This document shows positions 17,396 to 26,259 of a stretch of 64,000 nt of DNA, piece after piece. The notes beneath the pieces were generated by a model. The model worked only from the letters and a program-made list of their open reading frames with translations, had not been told where the DNA came from and ran no database searches. Numbering within the stretch: the first letter of the stretch is position 1; every line of letters begins with the position of its first letter. Where the stretch lies: positions 124,001 to 188,000 of the forward strand of contig JADGDG010000002.1 in NCBI GenBank assembly GCA_016744995.1. Reading direction: 5' to 3'. This stretch comes from Gammaproteobacteria bacterium (GTDB taxonomy: Bacteria; Pseudomonadota; Gammaproteobacteria; GRL18). Both the position numbers and the translations under genes were made by a program.

Positions 17396-18427
17396 TTAAT
17401 TATCATCAACGAAGGTATTTTCTAATACTTTACTGATGCGTTGAGGCACATTATTTTCAACTTCCAGCATGGCTACTTTGATTGCATTGCTGAATGAAAA
17501 CCGATCCGCACCACCATGACTTTTGACAACAATTCCTTTAAGACCAAGCAGGCTGGCACCATTGTATTTGCGGGGATCAACTTTGCTCTTAAAGGCATTT
17601 AATACCGGCATAGCAACCAGACCGGCCAATTTGGTCAGTATATTTCGGCTGAATTCTCGTTTAATAAAATAAACAATCATTTTTGCCACACCTTCAGATG
17701 TTTTTAATGAAATATTACCCACAAAGCCATCAGCAACAACTACATCAACCACACCCTTGTAAATATCATCGCCTTCAATAAAACCATAATAATTCAATGA
17801 GCTGTTTGATATTAACGTTGCAGCTTGCTGAACCTGCTCATTGCCTTTCATAGCTTCCTGACCAATATTCAATAAGCCAATACTGGGGTTTTCGATATTA
17901 TCAATTGCACTGGTAAGAACCGAGCCCATTACAGCAAATTCCAGTAAATGCTGCGCTGAAAGATCAACATTTGCTCCAAGATCAAGCATATGAGTATGCC
18001 CGGTTTGAGTTGGTATCGCAGAACAAATGGCAGGTCGATCTATACCCGGTAGTGTTTTTAGTACAAACCGTGCAGTAGCCATTAATGCCCCGGTATTACC
18101 GGCACTGATGCAGGCGTCAGCATCATCTGACTTAACAAGATTAATGGCGACACGCATGGATGAATCTTTTTTTCCGCGTAAAGCAGAGGCAGGCTTCTCG
18201 TCCATGCCGACCACTTGTGTGGCATTATGAATGGTGATCTGTTTTCTGAGCAAATCTGGACAATCATGTAAGTGCTGTTCGATTGCCGCTTCATCACCAA
18301 CTAAAATAATTTTCAAACGAGTGTATTTTTTCAGGATATCGATAGATGCGGGTACCGTAACATCAAGACCTACATCACCACCCATGGCATCAATTGCTAT
18401 AGTACTATTATGTAAGTTGCTTATCAT
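17396..18427 (-). CDS. plsX: Phosphate acyltransferase PlsX
   Basis: Makes acyl-phosphate from acyl-ACP for the first acylation of glycerol-3-phosphate. The 343-residue protein has [49 protein letters not shown] and [17 protein letters not shown]. It is the first gene after the rpmF terminator. Its expression therefore depends on read-through or on an unseen promoter in the short gap. Confidence 0.97.
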   Translation of the reverse strand: MISNLHNSTIAIDAMGGDVGLDVTVPASIDILKKYTRLKIILVGDEAAIEQHLHDCPDLLRKQITIHNATQVVGMDEKPASALRGKKDSSMRVAINLVKSDDADACISAGNTGALMATARFVLKTLPGIDRPAICSAIPTQTGHTHMLDLGANVDLSAQHLLEFAVMGSVLTSAIDNIENPSIGLLNIGQEAMKGNEQVQQAATLISNSSLNYYGFIEGDDIYKGVVDVVVADGFVGNISLKTSEGVAKMIVYFIKREFSRNILTKLAGLVAMPVLNAFKSKVDPRKYNGASLLGLKGIVVKSHGGADRFSFSNAIKVAMLEVENNVPQRISKVLENTFVDDN

Positions 18428-18458
18428 TATTTACCATTATATAAATTTTCCCTGGCAC

Positions 18459-18496
18459 AAAAAAACAAAGCCTCAGGTTATTCTGAGGCTTTGTTT
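18459..18496 (-). terminator. Strong intrinsic terminator between rpmF and plsX
   Basis: A perfect 14-bp stem (18463-18476 with 18483-18496, core AAAGCCTCAG/CTGAGGCTTT) has a 6-nt loop. On the minus strand it runs into a T tract. It ends rpmF transcription about 30 bp before the plsX ATG and probably sets the ratio of ribosomal protein to lipid enzymes. Confidence 0.85.
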
Positions 18497-18554
18497 CAAG
18501 TCAGGTGATCCAAAAAATGAACTACCTATATCAGAGTTATAGAGGCTAAATAAC

Positions 18555-18725
18555 TTACTTTCCTAAAACCTTACGACCTTTATAGTAACCATCTGCAGTG
18601 ATATGATGACGACGATGTGTTTCACCACTGGTTGGATCGATTGATAAGGTTGGTGCACTCAGTGAATCGTGAGAACGACGACTACCACGACGAGCTGGAG
18701 TACATTTACTTTTTTGAACGGCCAT
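18555..18725 (-). CDS. rpmF: 50S ribosomal protein L32
   Basis: A 56-residue basic ribosomal protein. The translation begins [20 protein letters not shown] and ends with [21 protein letters not shown]-type residues, an unmistakable L32. It has one Cys and is not the four-Cys zinc form. It sits after yceD, the universal bacterial partner. The terminator at 18459-18496 follows. Confidence 0.97.
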   Translation of the reverse strand: MAVQKSKCTPARRGSRRSHDSLSAPTLSIDPTSGETHRRHHITADGYYKGRKVLGK

Positions 18726-18887
18726 TTGATTTTCCTTTTAACTCTATAAATTACAATATTATAAATATATTATTCATTTCTAAAAAATAAAAATGAGGTT
18801 TCTGACTACTTTGGTTATAAACATGGGCTATAAAGCTTACTTGTAACGGTATGCTTTCCAACACTTAAACTAAACCAAAATAAAAAA

Positions 18888-19457
18888 TTACTTTTTGAGT
18901 TGTTTTAAAATGGCAAAAGGATTGTCTTCATCTTTCTGTTCAGACAGCCCTGCACCTGCGTCATTAGCCTCAACATCATCCCCTGTTATAAATTCAACAT
19001 GTACATCACAGTCTTTGCCAATCTCAGACTCTGAATGCATGGGAATTTGCGGGAGCGCCAACAACAACTCATCTTCAATTAAAATTCTTGGGTCAAAAAG
19101 TTCTTTTTTCTGCAACCAGAAAATATCATACAGAGAATCTTCTGCTTGTTGCTGATCAAAATCATTTTGCACAAAGGCTATTGAAACAGGGCATTTTAAC
19201 TCAAGTTTAAAATTATCCATGCAGCGCTGACATTGCAAAGTCACTTCAGCACTCACTTCCCCTGTTACAATTCGATTGCCTGATATATCACGCTCAAAAA
19301 CCAGGTCATACTGTATATCACCCATATTTTCAATGATTGATTTAGTAAATCGGACTAAATCTTTGTGCGATTCTTCCAGTGAAATGACACCCTTTAGGGT
19401 GATACCCTGGTCAGTATACCGCTGATAATCAACTCTTTGCGGGATACGTTCCCTCAT
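18888..19457 (-). CDS. yceD: YceD family (DUF177) protein, 23S rRNA accumulation protein
   Basis: A 189-residue acidic cytoplasmic protein. The family is linked to 23S rRNA accumulation. The Cys pair motif LQCQRCMDNFKLEL lies mid-protein, and the acidic C-terminal third (DVEANDAGAG, SEQKDEDNPF) ends with the usual NPFAILKQLKK. Upstream is a near-consensus promoter (19487-19515). rpmF follows 162 bp downstream. Confidence 0.93.
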   Translation of the reverse strand: MRERIPQRVDYQRYTDQGITLKGVISLEESHKDLVRFTKSIIENMGDIQYDLVFERDISGNRIVTGEVSAEVTLQCQRCMDNFKLELKCPVSIAFVQNDFDQQQAEDSLYDIFWLQKKELFDPRILIEDELLLALPQIPMHSESEIGKDCDVHVEFITGDDVEANDAGAGLSEQKDEDNPFAILKQLKK

Positions 19458-19486
19458 AAATTCCCACTAACCCAGAATAATGCGGT

Positions 19487-19515
19487 ATTTTATTGTTTTT
19501 GTATATTCTTGTCAA
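19487..19515 (-). promoter_or_regulatory. Sigma-70 promoter for yceD-rpmF and the fab run
   Basis: On the minus strand TTGACA (19515-19510) is followed after exactly 17 bases by TAAAAT (19492-19487). Transcription should start near 19480, about 23 bases before the yceD ATG. It is one of the best promoter matches in the window. Confidence 0.8.
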
Positions 19516-19574
19516 AATATTAAAGCAATTAAATCCATTATTTTCAATTATTTGCTCACGTCTGCCTTTTTTTA

Positions 19575-19604
19575 TTGACATATGACAGATTTAAGCCATA
19601 TTTT
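19575..19604 (+). promoter_or_regulatory. Sigma-70 type promoter for the pyruvate carboxylase genes
   Basis: TTGACA at 19575-19580 is followed by TATTTT at 19599-19604 with an 18-base spacer. Its start would lie about 30 bases before the pycA GTG. It is divergent from the yceD promoter about 60 bp away. Confidence 0.55.
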
Positions 19605-19639
19605 ATAGATAGTCAATCAAAAATGATCGGGGAAGATAA

Positions 19640-21058
19640 GTGATAAAAAAAATTCTTATCGCTAATCGCGGTGAAATTGCAGTACGGATAGTACGTGCCT
19701 GTGCAGAAATGAATATCACATCTGTTGCTGTTTATGCTGATGCCGATAGCCATGCTCTACACGTAAAAAAAGCAGATGAAGCCTATTGTCTCGGCCCTGA
19801 TCCAGTTGGCGGTTACCTCAATGCTCATCGACTGGTTAATATCGCCCTTGCATCAGGTTGTGATGCCATCCATCCAGGTTATGGCTTCCTATCTGAGAAT
19901 CCGCTATTTGCACGGATCTGCGAGCGAAGAAATATCAAATTTATTGGCCCAACTTCTGATGTCATAAAAAATCTGGGCAACAAAACTCATGCCAGAGCCA
20001 CAATGATTGAGGCGGGTGTTCCCGTAACACCGGGCAGTGAAGGCAATCTTGAAAGTATTGACGATGCATTGAGAGTAGCTGAGGGCATCGGTTATCCTAT
20101 TATGCTAAAAGCCACATCGGGTGGCGGTGGACGCGGGATCCGATTATGTAATAACAAGACTGAACTTAAACACAACTATCCACGAGTTATTTCTGAAGCG
20201 ACTAAAGCTTTTGGATCTGCCGATGTGTTTATGGAAAAATGCATTTTGAACCCCAAACACATTGAAGTACAAATTTTAGCTGATGAGCATGGCCAGGTTA
20301 TCCACTTATTTGAACGCGATTGCTCAATCCAGCGAAGACACCAGAAACTCATTGAAATTGCCCCATCACCACAATTGAACAACGAGCAAAGAAGCTTTAT
20401 AGGCGAACTCGCAGTTAAAGCTGCTCAAGCATCAGGTTATACCAATGCTGGTACGGTGGAATTCCTCATGGCTGAGGACAATAAATTTTATTTTATGGAA
20501 GTCAATACACGACTGCAGGTTGAACATACCATAACAGAGCAAATTACAGGTATTGATATTGTCCAGGAGCAATTTCGTATTGCCAGTGGCCTTAAATTAC
20601 GTTTTAAACAGGAAGATATTCAAATTCGGGGATATGCCTTAGAATTTCGTATTAACGCCGAAGATCCAAAAAATGACTTTTTACCTACTTATGGTCGTAT
20701 TACTCGTTACTTAGCCCCCGGAGGACCGGGGGTTCGCACCGATGCCGCAATCTATACCGGCTATGTGATCCCACCCTACTACGACTCTATGTGTGCAAAA
20801 CTTATTGTTTGGGCACTTGAATGGGATGAAGTCATTCAACGTTCAAAACGAGCATTAAAAGATATGGGTGTTTATGGAGTCAAAACAACTATCCCCTATC
20901 AGCACGCAATTTTAAACTCCGATGATTTTATTAATGCTTCCTTTAATACAAGTTTTGTTGAAGAGCACCCGGAATTAATCAATTATTCGGTTAAATGTTC
21001 ACAACAACATCTGGCACTTGCATTTGCTGCAGCAATTGCAGCCCATCAGGGAATGTAA
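19640..21058 (+). CDS. pycA: Pyruvate carboxylase subunit A (biotin carboxylase)
   Basis: A 472-residue ATP-grasp biotin carboxylase. It has KKILIANRGEIAVRI, HPGYGFLSEN, the glycine-rich loop KATSGGGGRGIR, MEKCILNPKHIEVQI and FYFMEVNTRLQVEHTITEQITG. It carboxylates biotin carried by the partner subunit. The GTG start has GGGGAAG upstream. The adjacent carboxyltransferase/biotin subunit supports pyruvate carboxylase over acetyl-CoA carboxylase AccC, as does the absence of a nearby accB. Confidence 0.88.
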   Translation: MIKKILIANRGEIAVRIVRACAEMNITSVAVYADADSHALHVKKADEAYCLGPDPVGGYLNAHRLVNIALASGCDAIHPGYGFLSENPLFARICERRNIKFIGPTSDVIKNLGNKTHARATMIEAGVPVTPGSEGNLESIDDALRVAEGIGYPIMLKATSGGGGRGIRLCNNKTELKHNYPRVISEATKAFGSADVFMEKCILNPKHIEVQILADEHGQVIHLFERDCSIQRRHQKLIEIAPSPQLNNEQRSFIGELAVKAAQASGYTNAGTVEFLMAEDNKFYFMEVNTRLQVEHTITEQITGIDIVQEQFRIASGLKLRFKQEDIQIRGYALEFRINAEDPKNDFLPTYGRITRYLAPGGPGVRTDAAIYTGYVIPPYYDSMCAKLIVWALEWDEVIQRSKRALKDMGVYGVKTTIPYQHAILNSDDFINASFNTSFVEEHPELINYSVKCSQQHLALAFAAAIAAHQGM

Positions 21059-21108
21059 CAATTCGTGCATACCAGAGCAATCAAATATTAAATAGACAGG
21101 GTATAACA

Positions 21109-22917
21109 ATGGCAAAAATCAGAGTAACCGAAACAGTTTTAAGAGATGGTCATCAATCTCTTATTGCCACACGTATGCGTACAGATGATATGCTGCCCAT
21201 TTGTGAAAAACTGGATAGAATTGGTTTTTGGTCTCTTGAAGTCTGGGGTGGAGCCACTTTTGACAGTTGCATTCGTTTTTTAAAAGAAGATCCCTGGGAG
21301 CGCCTGCTGCAATTAAAAAAAGCACTACCCGACACCCGCTTACAAATGCTGCTCAGAGGCCAGAATTTATTAGGTTATCGCCATTACTCTGATGATCTTG
21401 TAAAAGAATTTGTAAAACTTTCAGCCCAAAACGGCATTGACGTATTTCGTATTTTTGATGCCTTAAACGACGTGCGCAATTTGAAAACGTCTATAAAAGC
21501 AGTTAAGAAAAACGGCAAACACGCACAGGGGGCAATTTCATACACAACCAGTCCAGTCCATAACAATAAAATTTTTGTCAAAATGGCGAAACGAATGGAA
21601 TCAATGGGCTGTGATTCCATTGTTATAAAGGACATGGCAGGCTTACTGACACCCTATAAAACATCCGAACTGGTCAAATCATTGGTTGATTCAATTGATA
21701 TCCCTGTCCATATTCATTCTCATGCTACAGCTGGCCTCGCCTCTATGTGCCAGATGAAAGCAATTGAAGCCGGCTGCCGTGGTATTGATACAGCCATTTC
21801 ATCATTTGCAGAAGGAACCAGCCATCCAACAACAGAAAGTATGGTCGCAGCTTTAATTAATTCACCTTATGATGCTGGATTAAATTTACCCGACTTACAG
21901 AATATCGGCAGCTATTTTTATCAGGTCAGAAAAAAATACCATCAGTTTGAAAGTGAATTTACAGGACTGGATACCCGAGTTCAAGTGAATCAGGTACCCG
22001 GAGGTATGATTTCCAATTTATCCAATCAATTAAAAGAACAGGGTGAACTCAAGCACATGAACGAGGTATTGGAAGAAATACCCAGAGTTCGTGCTGAGCT
22101 TGGCTATCCACCACTAGTTACACCGACATCACAAATAGTAGGCACTCAGGCAGTACTTAATGTGTTAACTGGTGAACGTTACAAAACCATAACCAATGAG
22201 GTCAAACTGTATCTGCAAGGTAAATATGGCAGGGCACCCGGTAAAATAAATAAAAAAACCAAACAATTAGCTATTGGCAATGAAGAAGTAATTGAATGTC
22301 GTCCCGCAGATTTACTAAAACCAGAACTTTCAAAACTTAAATCAGAAATAGGTGATCTGGCTAAAAGCAAAGAAGATATCATTATTTATGCCATGTTTCC
22401 TGACATTGGTAAAGAATTTCTTGAACAGCGTTCCGCGGGGACACTCACCCCCGAATATCTGGAGCCTGTTGGTGAAAGCGAGGCATTATGCCCCAGTGCA
22501 CCCACAGAATTCTTAATTACTTTGCATGGGGAAGAGTATAATATTAAGGTCACGGGAACCGGACATCATAATCAGGAACGTCGGCCATTTTATATGACTC
22601 TTGATGGCGTCCCAGAAGAAATTCAAGTTGAAATCCTCTCTGAACTTGACGGCTCTTTAGACAGGCCTACAGGGAAAAACAGTAAGCGTCCAAAAGCAAC
22701 TGAACCAGGCCATGTTACAACCTCTATGCCAGGAGTTATTGTTGATGTGCTCGTCAAAGTAGGAGATGAAGTTGAAGCAGGCACAGCGGTTATTATTACT
22801 GAAGCCATGAAGATGGAAACTGAAATTCAGGCACCAATATCGGGAAAGATCTCTGAAGTTTATATCAGCAAGGGAGATTCAGTGAATCCTGATGAGATTT
22901 TAATTGCTATTGCATAG
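21109..22917 (+). CDS. pycB: Pyruvate carboxylase subunit B (carboxyltransferase plus biotin carrier, OadA-like)
   Basis: About 602 residues. The N-terminal TIM barrel carries ETVLRDGHQSLIATRMRT (metal Asp), VIKDMAGLLTPY (carbamylated Lys) and the HIHSHATAG metal site. A conserved carboxylase region follows (residues about 300-470). After a short linker comes a biotinyl domain with ITEAMKMETEIQAP, whose central Lys is biotinylated. OadA of the sodium-pumping decarboxylase has the same layout, but no OadB or OadG membrane subunit is seen and pycA is directly upstream. The enzyme would therefore make oxaloacetate. The ATG at 21109 is preceded by ACAGG; longer frames upstream lack support. Confidence 0.88.
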   Translation: MAKIRVTETVLRDGHQSLIATRMRTDDMLPICEKLDRIGFWSLEVWGGATFDSCIRFLKEDPWERLLQLKKALPDTRLQMLLRGQNLLGYRHYSDDLVKEFVKLSAQNGIDVFRIFDALNDVRNLKTSIKAVKKNGKHAQGAISYTTSPVHNNKIFVKMAKRMESMGCDSIVIKDMAGLLTPYKTSELVKSLVDSIDIPVHIHSHATAGLASMCQMKAIEAGCRGIDTAISSFAEGTSHPTTESMVAALINSPYDAGLNLPDLQNIGSYFYQVRKKYHQFESEFTGLDTRVQVNQVPGGMISNLSNQLKEQGELKHMNEVLEEIPRVRAELGYPPLVTPTSQIVGTQAVLNVLTGERYKTITNEVKLYLQGKYGRAPGKINKKTKQLAIGNEEVIECRPADLLKPELSKLKSEIGDLAKSKEDIIIYAMFPDIGKEFLEQRSAGTLTPEYLEPVGESEALCPSAPTEFLITLHGEEYNIKVTGTGHHNQERRPFYMTLDGVPEEIQVEILSELDGSLDRPTGKNSKRPKATEPGHVTTSMPGVIVDVLVKVGDEVEAGTAVIITEAMKMETEIQAPISGKISEVYISKGDSVNPDEILIAIA

Positions 22918-22972
22918 AACAGTCATTTTTTGATTAAAAAAACACCAGGCAAATTAAATAAGAGCAATTGAC

Positions 22973-23539
22973 ATGCACAAACTAATATCAATGGTGTTTT
23001 TTGTCTGTTTTAGCTTAACACTTCAAGCCAGGGAAATTGCAGGCATCACTTTTCATGATTCAATTCATATCCCAGGCGTTCAATCAGCACTAAAACTTAA
23101 TGGCCTTGGGATAAGAACAAAGTTCTTTTTTAAAATATACATAGCCGCGCTTTATGTACAGAAAAATTCAAATCAGGCACAAGAAATAATATCAAGTCCT
23201 CAAGCAAAACGTATGGTTATGCATATTCTATATGATGAAGTTGATAGAAAGAGAATGACTGATGGATGGCTAAGCGGATTTAAAGATAATTTATCCGAAA
23301 CTGAATTTACAAAATTAAAACCCGACATTGAACAGTTTAATACAATGTTTGAAACAACTCATGCAGGTGATATAATTTTTCTTGATTTTATACCCGGATA
23401 CGGCTGTAGGATCACAATTAAAGGACAGGAGAAAGGTACTATCAAAAATCCGGAATTCTACCCCACACTATTAAAAATCTGGCTGGGTGAAGAGCCTATT
23501 TCAAGCAGATTAAAAAGGGAACTTCTAAAAGTTCAATAA
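22973..23539 (+). CDS. Exported chalcone-isomerase-like protein
   Basis: A 188-residue protein with a signal peptide (MHKLISMVFFVCFSLTLQA, predicted cut after Ala19). The mature part matches the chalcone-isomerase-like family: IAGITFHDSIHI, LNGLGIRTKFFFKIYIAALYV, DEVDRKRMTDGW and an LKIWLGEEPIS end. Bacterial members bind fatty-acid-like ligands or have unknown roles; they are not shown to be true flavonoid enzymes. It follows pycB by 55 bp and may share its transcript. Confidence 0.8.
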   Translation: MHKLISMVFFVCFSLTLQAREIAGITFHDSIHIPGVQSALKLNGLGIRTKFFFKIYIAALYVQKNSNQAQEIISSPQAKRMVMHILYDEVDRKRMTDGWLSGFKDNLSETEFTKLKPDIEQFNTMFETTHAGDIIFLDFIPGYGCRITIKGQEKGTIKNPEFYPTLLKIWLGEEPISSRLKRELLKVQ

Positions 23540-23891
23540 TCAGTGTATTTTTATATTGCCGTTTGTGCAACCTAAATAAATGCTATTTAGACAGGTACTA
23601 TAATAAGAACAGTAAAAACACAGGCTAAAACAAATAAAGTCATCATTTCATCTATCCTTTTATCTAAAAGAAGAGAACATCCTTATATTTGAAGTCCTTT
23701 TAAATACAGTTTAAGACTTCAATATTGTTATTTCCGTGAACATACTCTCAATACATTAAATGTTTACCGATCTTCATCTAAATTGAGCACCAGTTCTTAT
23801 ACTTATAATAGTCCTCATTGTTGTTCATGTAAAGTAATCTATTAAGAAAACAACTTATAATATTGTTTTTATTGAAGTAATAAGGCTTATA
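23540..23891. other. 352-bp intergenic region between convergent genes
   Basis: AT-rich, between the chalcone-isomerase-like gene (+) and the ion channel (-). It holds a possible 19-codon hydrophobic ORF (23587-23646, -). It also has an 8-bp inverted repeat TTGAAGTC/GACTTCAA (23689-23696 and 23715-23722) that could be a weak terminator for the pyc transcript. No tRNA-like or repeat structure was seen. Confidence 0.6.
23587..23646 (-). CDS. Possible 19-residue membrane peptide
   Basis: The frame reads MMTLFVLACVFTVLIIVPV, almost wholly hydrophobic and long enough for one membrane helix. AAAAGGA lies about 8 bp before the first ATG. No family is recognised. AT-rich DNA yields such frames by chance, so this rests only on the ribosome site and the composition. 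Confidence 0.25.
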   Translation of the reverse strand: MMTLFVLACVFTVLIIVPV

Positions 23892-24701
23892 TTAGTTTTT
23901 TTTATTTTTTAATAATATTAGCTGTTTTAGTTCTTCAATTTTTTCATCAAGCATTTCCAAAGTAACCACATGATTTTCCAGTTCTTCTTCTTTTTTTAAT
24001 TTCTCATGCTCTTCATTCAATACATTTACAACAACACCAATCACCATATTTAAAAAAGCAAATGCAGTAAAGAAAATAAAGCTGAGATAATACATCCAGC
24101 TCAAAGGATAAACTGTCATTGTCTCATACATAACATCAGTCCAGTCCTCAAAGGTCATTACACGGAACAATGTCAACATTGAAATTGCTATATCATCCCA
24201 CAACACCGGGTTGATGGTTGCAAAAAAAGTACTGCCTATCGCTGCATATATATAAAAAATAATAAACATAAGTGCAACAATATAGCCTAATTGCGGTAAG
24301 GCAATTAGCAAAGAATTGAGTAACATTTTAAGTTCTGGGATGATTGAAACCATTCTAAGAACTCGGAAGATCCGAATTAAACGACCAATAATTGCCAGCT
24401 CACTGTCTTCAACTGGAATTAAACTGGTAATAACAATTAAAGTGTCAAATATATTCCAGCCGTGTTTGAAAAAATCTTTTTTATGCTCTTCCCCTATAAA
24501 GCGAATAATAATCTCTGTAAGGAAGAAAAAGGTAATAAACCAATCCAGCAAATGAACAATCCAAAGAGTAGTTGGAGAAATATTATAGGTTTTTGCACCA
24601 ATAACAAGCGCTGAAAAAATGATAATTGAAATAACAAACAGTTCAAAAATTTTATTGCTGCGCAGTGTATTGAATCTTTCTTGTAATGAAATAATTTGCA
24701 T
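23892..24701 (-). CDS. Voltage-gated cation channel of the bacterial Nav (NaChBac-like) family
   Basis: A 269-residue single-domain channel subunit with six membrane helices. S4 has four arginines at three-residue steps (R107, R110, R113, R116). The pore loop is LTLFRVMTFEDWTDVMYE, with the filter at 183-189. A charged C-terminal helix (about 225-265) looks like the coiled coil of BacNav tetramers. NaChBac and NavAb filters read TLESW; here it is TFEDW plus a following Asp, so selectivity may differ. I start at the ATG 5 bp after the pdxJ stop. A longer frame to 24764 would overlap pdxJ by 58 bp. Confidence 0.85.
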   Translation of the reverse strand: MQIISLQERFNTLRSNKIFELFVISIIIFSALVIGAKTYNISPTTLWIVHLLDWFITFFFLTEIIIRFIGEEHKKDFFKHGWNIFDTLIVITSLIPVEDSELAIIGRLIRIFRVLRMVSIIPELKMLLNSLLIALPQLGYIVALMFIIFYIYAAIGSTFFATINPVLWDDIAISMLTLFRVMTFEDWTDVMYETMTVYPLSWMYYLSFIFFTAFAFLNMVIGVVVNVLNEEHEKLKKEEELENHVVTLEMLDEKIEELKQLILLKNKKN

Positions 24702-24706
24702 AATAC

Positions 24707-25441
24707 TTATCGGGCGTTGTTCATAATAGTTTTCATCTCTTTTATGGCATTTTCTAAACCACAAAAGAGCGCCTGTGCAATAATTGCATGGCCAATATTA
24801 AGTTCTTCAATATCTTCAAGCGCGGCAATGGCCTGGACATTATGATAATGCAGACCATGACCTGCGTTAACATGCAGCCCAAGAGATTTTGCATATAAGA
24901 TACCCTCTTTGATCCGTTCAAACTCCAACTGTTGCTCCATTCCATGATAATCTGCATAGTGACCTGTGTGGATTTCTATAACTGGTGCATTGACCTCTGC
25001 AGCCGCATCAATTTGTTTTTTGTCAGCATCAATAAACAAAGAAACTCGCACATTTGCTTCGGCTAATTGTTGGCAGGCATCAGTCATTTTATCAATCTGT
25101 GACGCAACATCCAGCCCACCTTCAGTGGTGAGTTCTTCACGTTTTTCCGGAACCAAACAACAATCTGAGGGTTTTACTTGAGCAGCAATCGTCAGCATAG
25201 GATCAGTGACAGCCATTTCCAGATTCATTCTGGTTTGCAGAACATCATTAATCAGATAAACATCACGCTCTTGAATGTGCCGTCGATCTTCTCTCAAATG
25301 AAGTGTAATGGCATCTGCACCAGCAAATTCTGCATCCATAGCCGCTTTGACCGGATCTGGGTATCGTGTACCGCGGGCCTGCCTTAATGTTGCGATGTGA
25401 TCAATATTGACACCCAATAAAATGGCTGAAGTATTACTCAA
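24707..25441 (-). CDS. pdxJ: Pyridoxine 5'-phosphate synthase
   Basis: Last step of de novo vitamin B6 synthesis, forming pyridoxine phosphate. The 244-residue TIM barrel shows [73 protein letters not shown] and [11 protein letters not shown]. It follows recO in the common rnc-era-recO-pdxJ order. Many gammaproteobacteria have acpS next; here an ion channel takes that place. Confidence 0.97.
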   Translation of the reverse strand: MSNTSAILLGVNIDHIATLRQARGTRYPDPVKAAMDAEFAGADAITLHLREDRRHIQERDVYLINDVLQTRMNLEMAVTDPMLTIAAQVKPSDCCLVPEKREELTTEGGLDVASQIDKMTDACQQLAEANVRVSLFIDADKKQIDAAAEVNAPVIEIHTGHYADYHGMEQQLEFERIKEGILYAKSLGLHVNAGHGLHYHNVQAIAALEDIEELNIGHAIIAQALFCGLENAIKEMKTIMNNAR

Positions 25442-25497
25442 AACTTTATCCTCTATAAATTAATAACAATTCCTGAAATCAGGGAAGTTCAGCGTCC

Positions 25498-26259
25498 CTA
25501 TTTTAAACAATAAAGTTGTTTAAACATTTCACGACTTTTTAGCGGTTTATTTCCTAAATGCTGTGCTAGAGCACATTTTAATAACTGTTTACTTTGTTGC
25601 AATGATTTCTTATCACTTAATTGACCAGCGGCTAGATCTATTAAGGTTTTACCACTCAATACAAAATTATTTTCATCTTCTATAGGTGTTGTCGTAGGAC
25701 CCGAATCAATGATATATGCATATTGTTTTTCAGCTTTAACCGGTAATTCTGAATGAATATCAAAGCTAAGATTAAGGCCGTAACCAAGATATTCCAATAG
25801 TTTCAACTCAAATATTCTCAACGGCATTTCATAGTGTTCAGAATTCTGGTTAATCGTATGAGAAAGAACCGTTAAGATTTGTGTGTAGAGTTCAAAGATT
25901 GAATGACAATCTGTATTTGATGGTAATAAACGCAACAACAATTCATTCAGATAGTAGGCACAATATAAAGACTTTCCAGATAAAGACCAGGAAGCTGAAA
26001 GCGATTCGGCTCCCAGCTCAATATTTTTTAAAATCAGTAGTTCACCTTTTCCAGTTAGTGAGACTTTAAGTTCCTGGAACGGTTGTATAAGTGTAGACTG
26101 GTTTTGTTTAGATTTTTTGCCCTTAACCCCTTTAGCGATGGCACTGATCAGGCCAAAATCACTCAGGAAGAAATTAATAATTAAGCTGGAATCTCTATAA
26201 TCATAATGATGGAGGACAATGGCCGATTTATCATCCAGGTCGACTCTAGAATTCATCAT
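25498..26259 (-). CDS. recO: DNA repair protein RecO
   Basis: A 253-residue recombination mediator that loads RecA with RecR. The N-terminal OB-fold starts with AIVLHHYDYRDSSLIINFFLSDFGLISAIAKGVKG, and the helical part has CAYYLNELLLRLLP. No zinc-finger cysteines are seen, as in E. coli RecO. Its start overlaps the end of era by 14 bp, implying coupled translation. Confidence 0.93.
   Translation of the reverse strand: MMNSRVDLDDKSAIVLHHYDYRDSSLIINFFLSDFGLISAIAKGVKGKKSKQNQSTLIQPFQELKVSLTGKGELLILKNIELGAESLSASWSLSGKSLYCAYYLNELLLRLLPSNTDCHSIFELYTQILTVLSHTINQNSEHYEMPLRIFELKLLEYLGYGLNLSFDIHSELPVKAEKQYAYIIDSGPTTTPIEDENNFVLSGKTLIDLAAGQLSDKKSLQQSKQLLKCALAQHLGNKPLKSREMFKQLYCLK

Noticed and set aside
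21109-22917. Alpha subunit of a sodium-pumping oxaloacetate decarboxylase
   Set aside because: No beta or gamma membrane subunit is present and a biotin carboxylase gene lies directly upstream.
23892-24764. Longer ion channel start at 24764
   Set aside because: It would overlap pdxJ by 58 bp and add a charged tail with no ribosome site; the ATG at 24701 fits the family.
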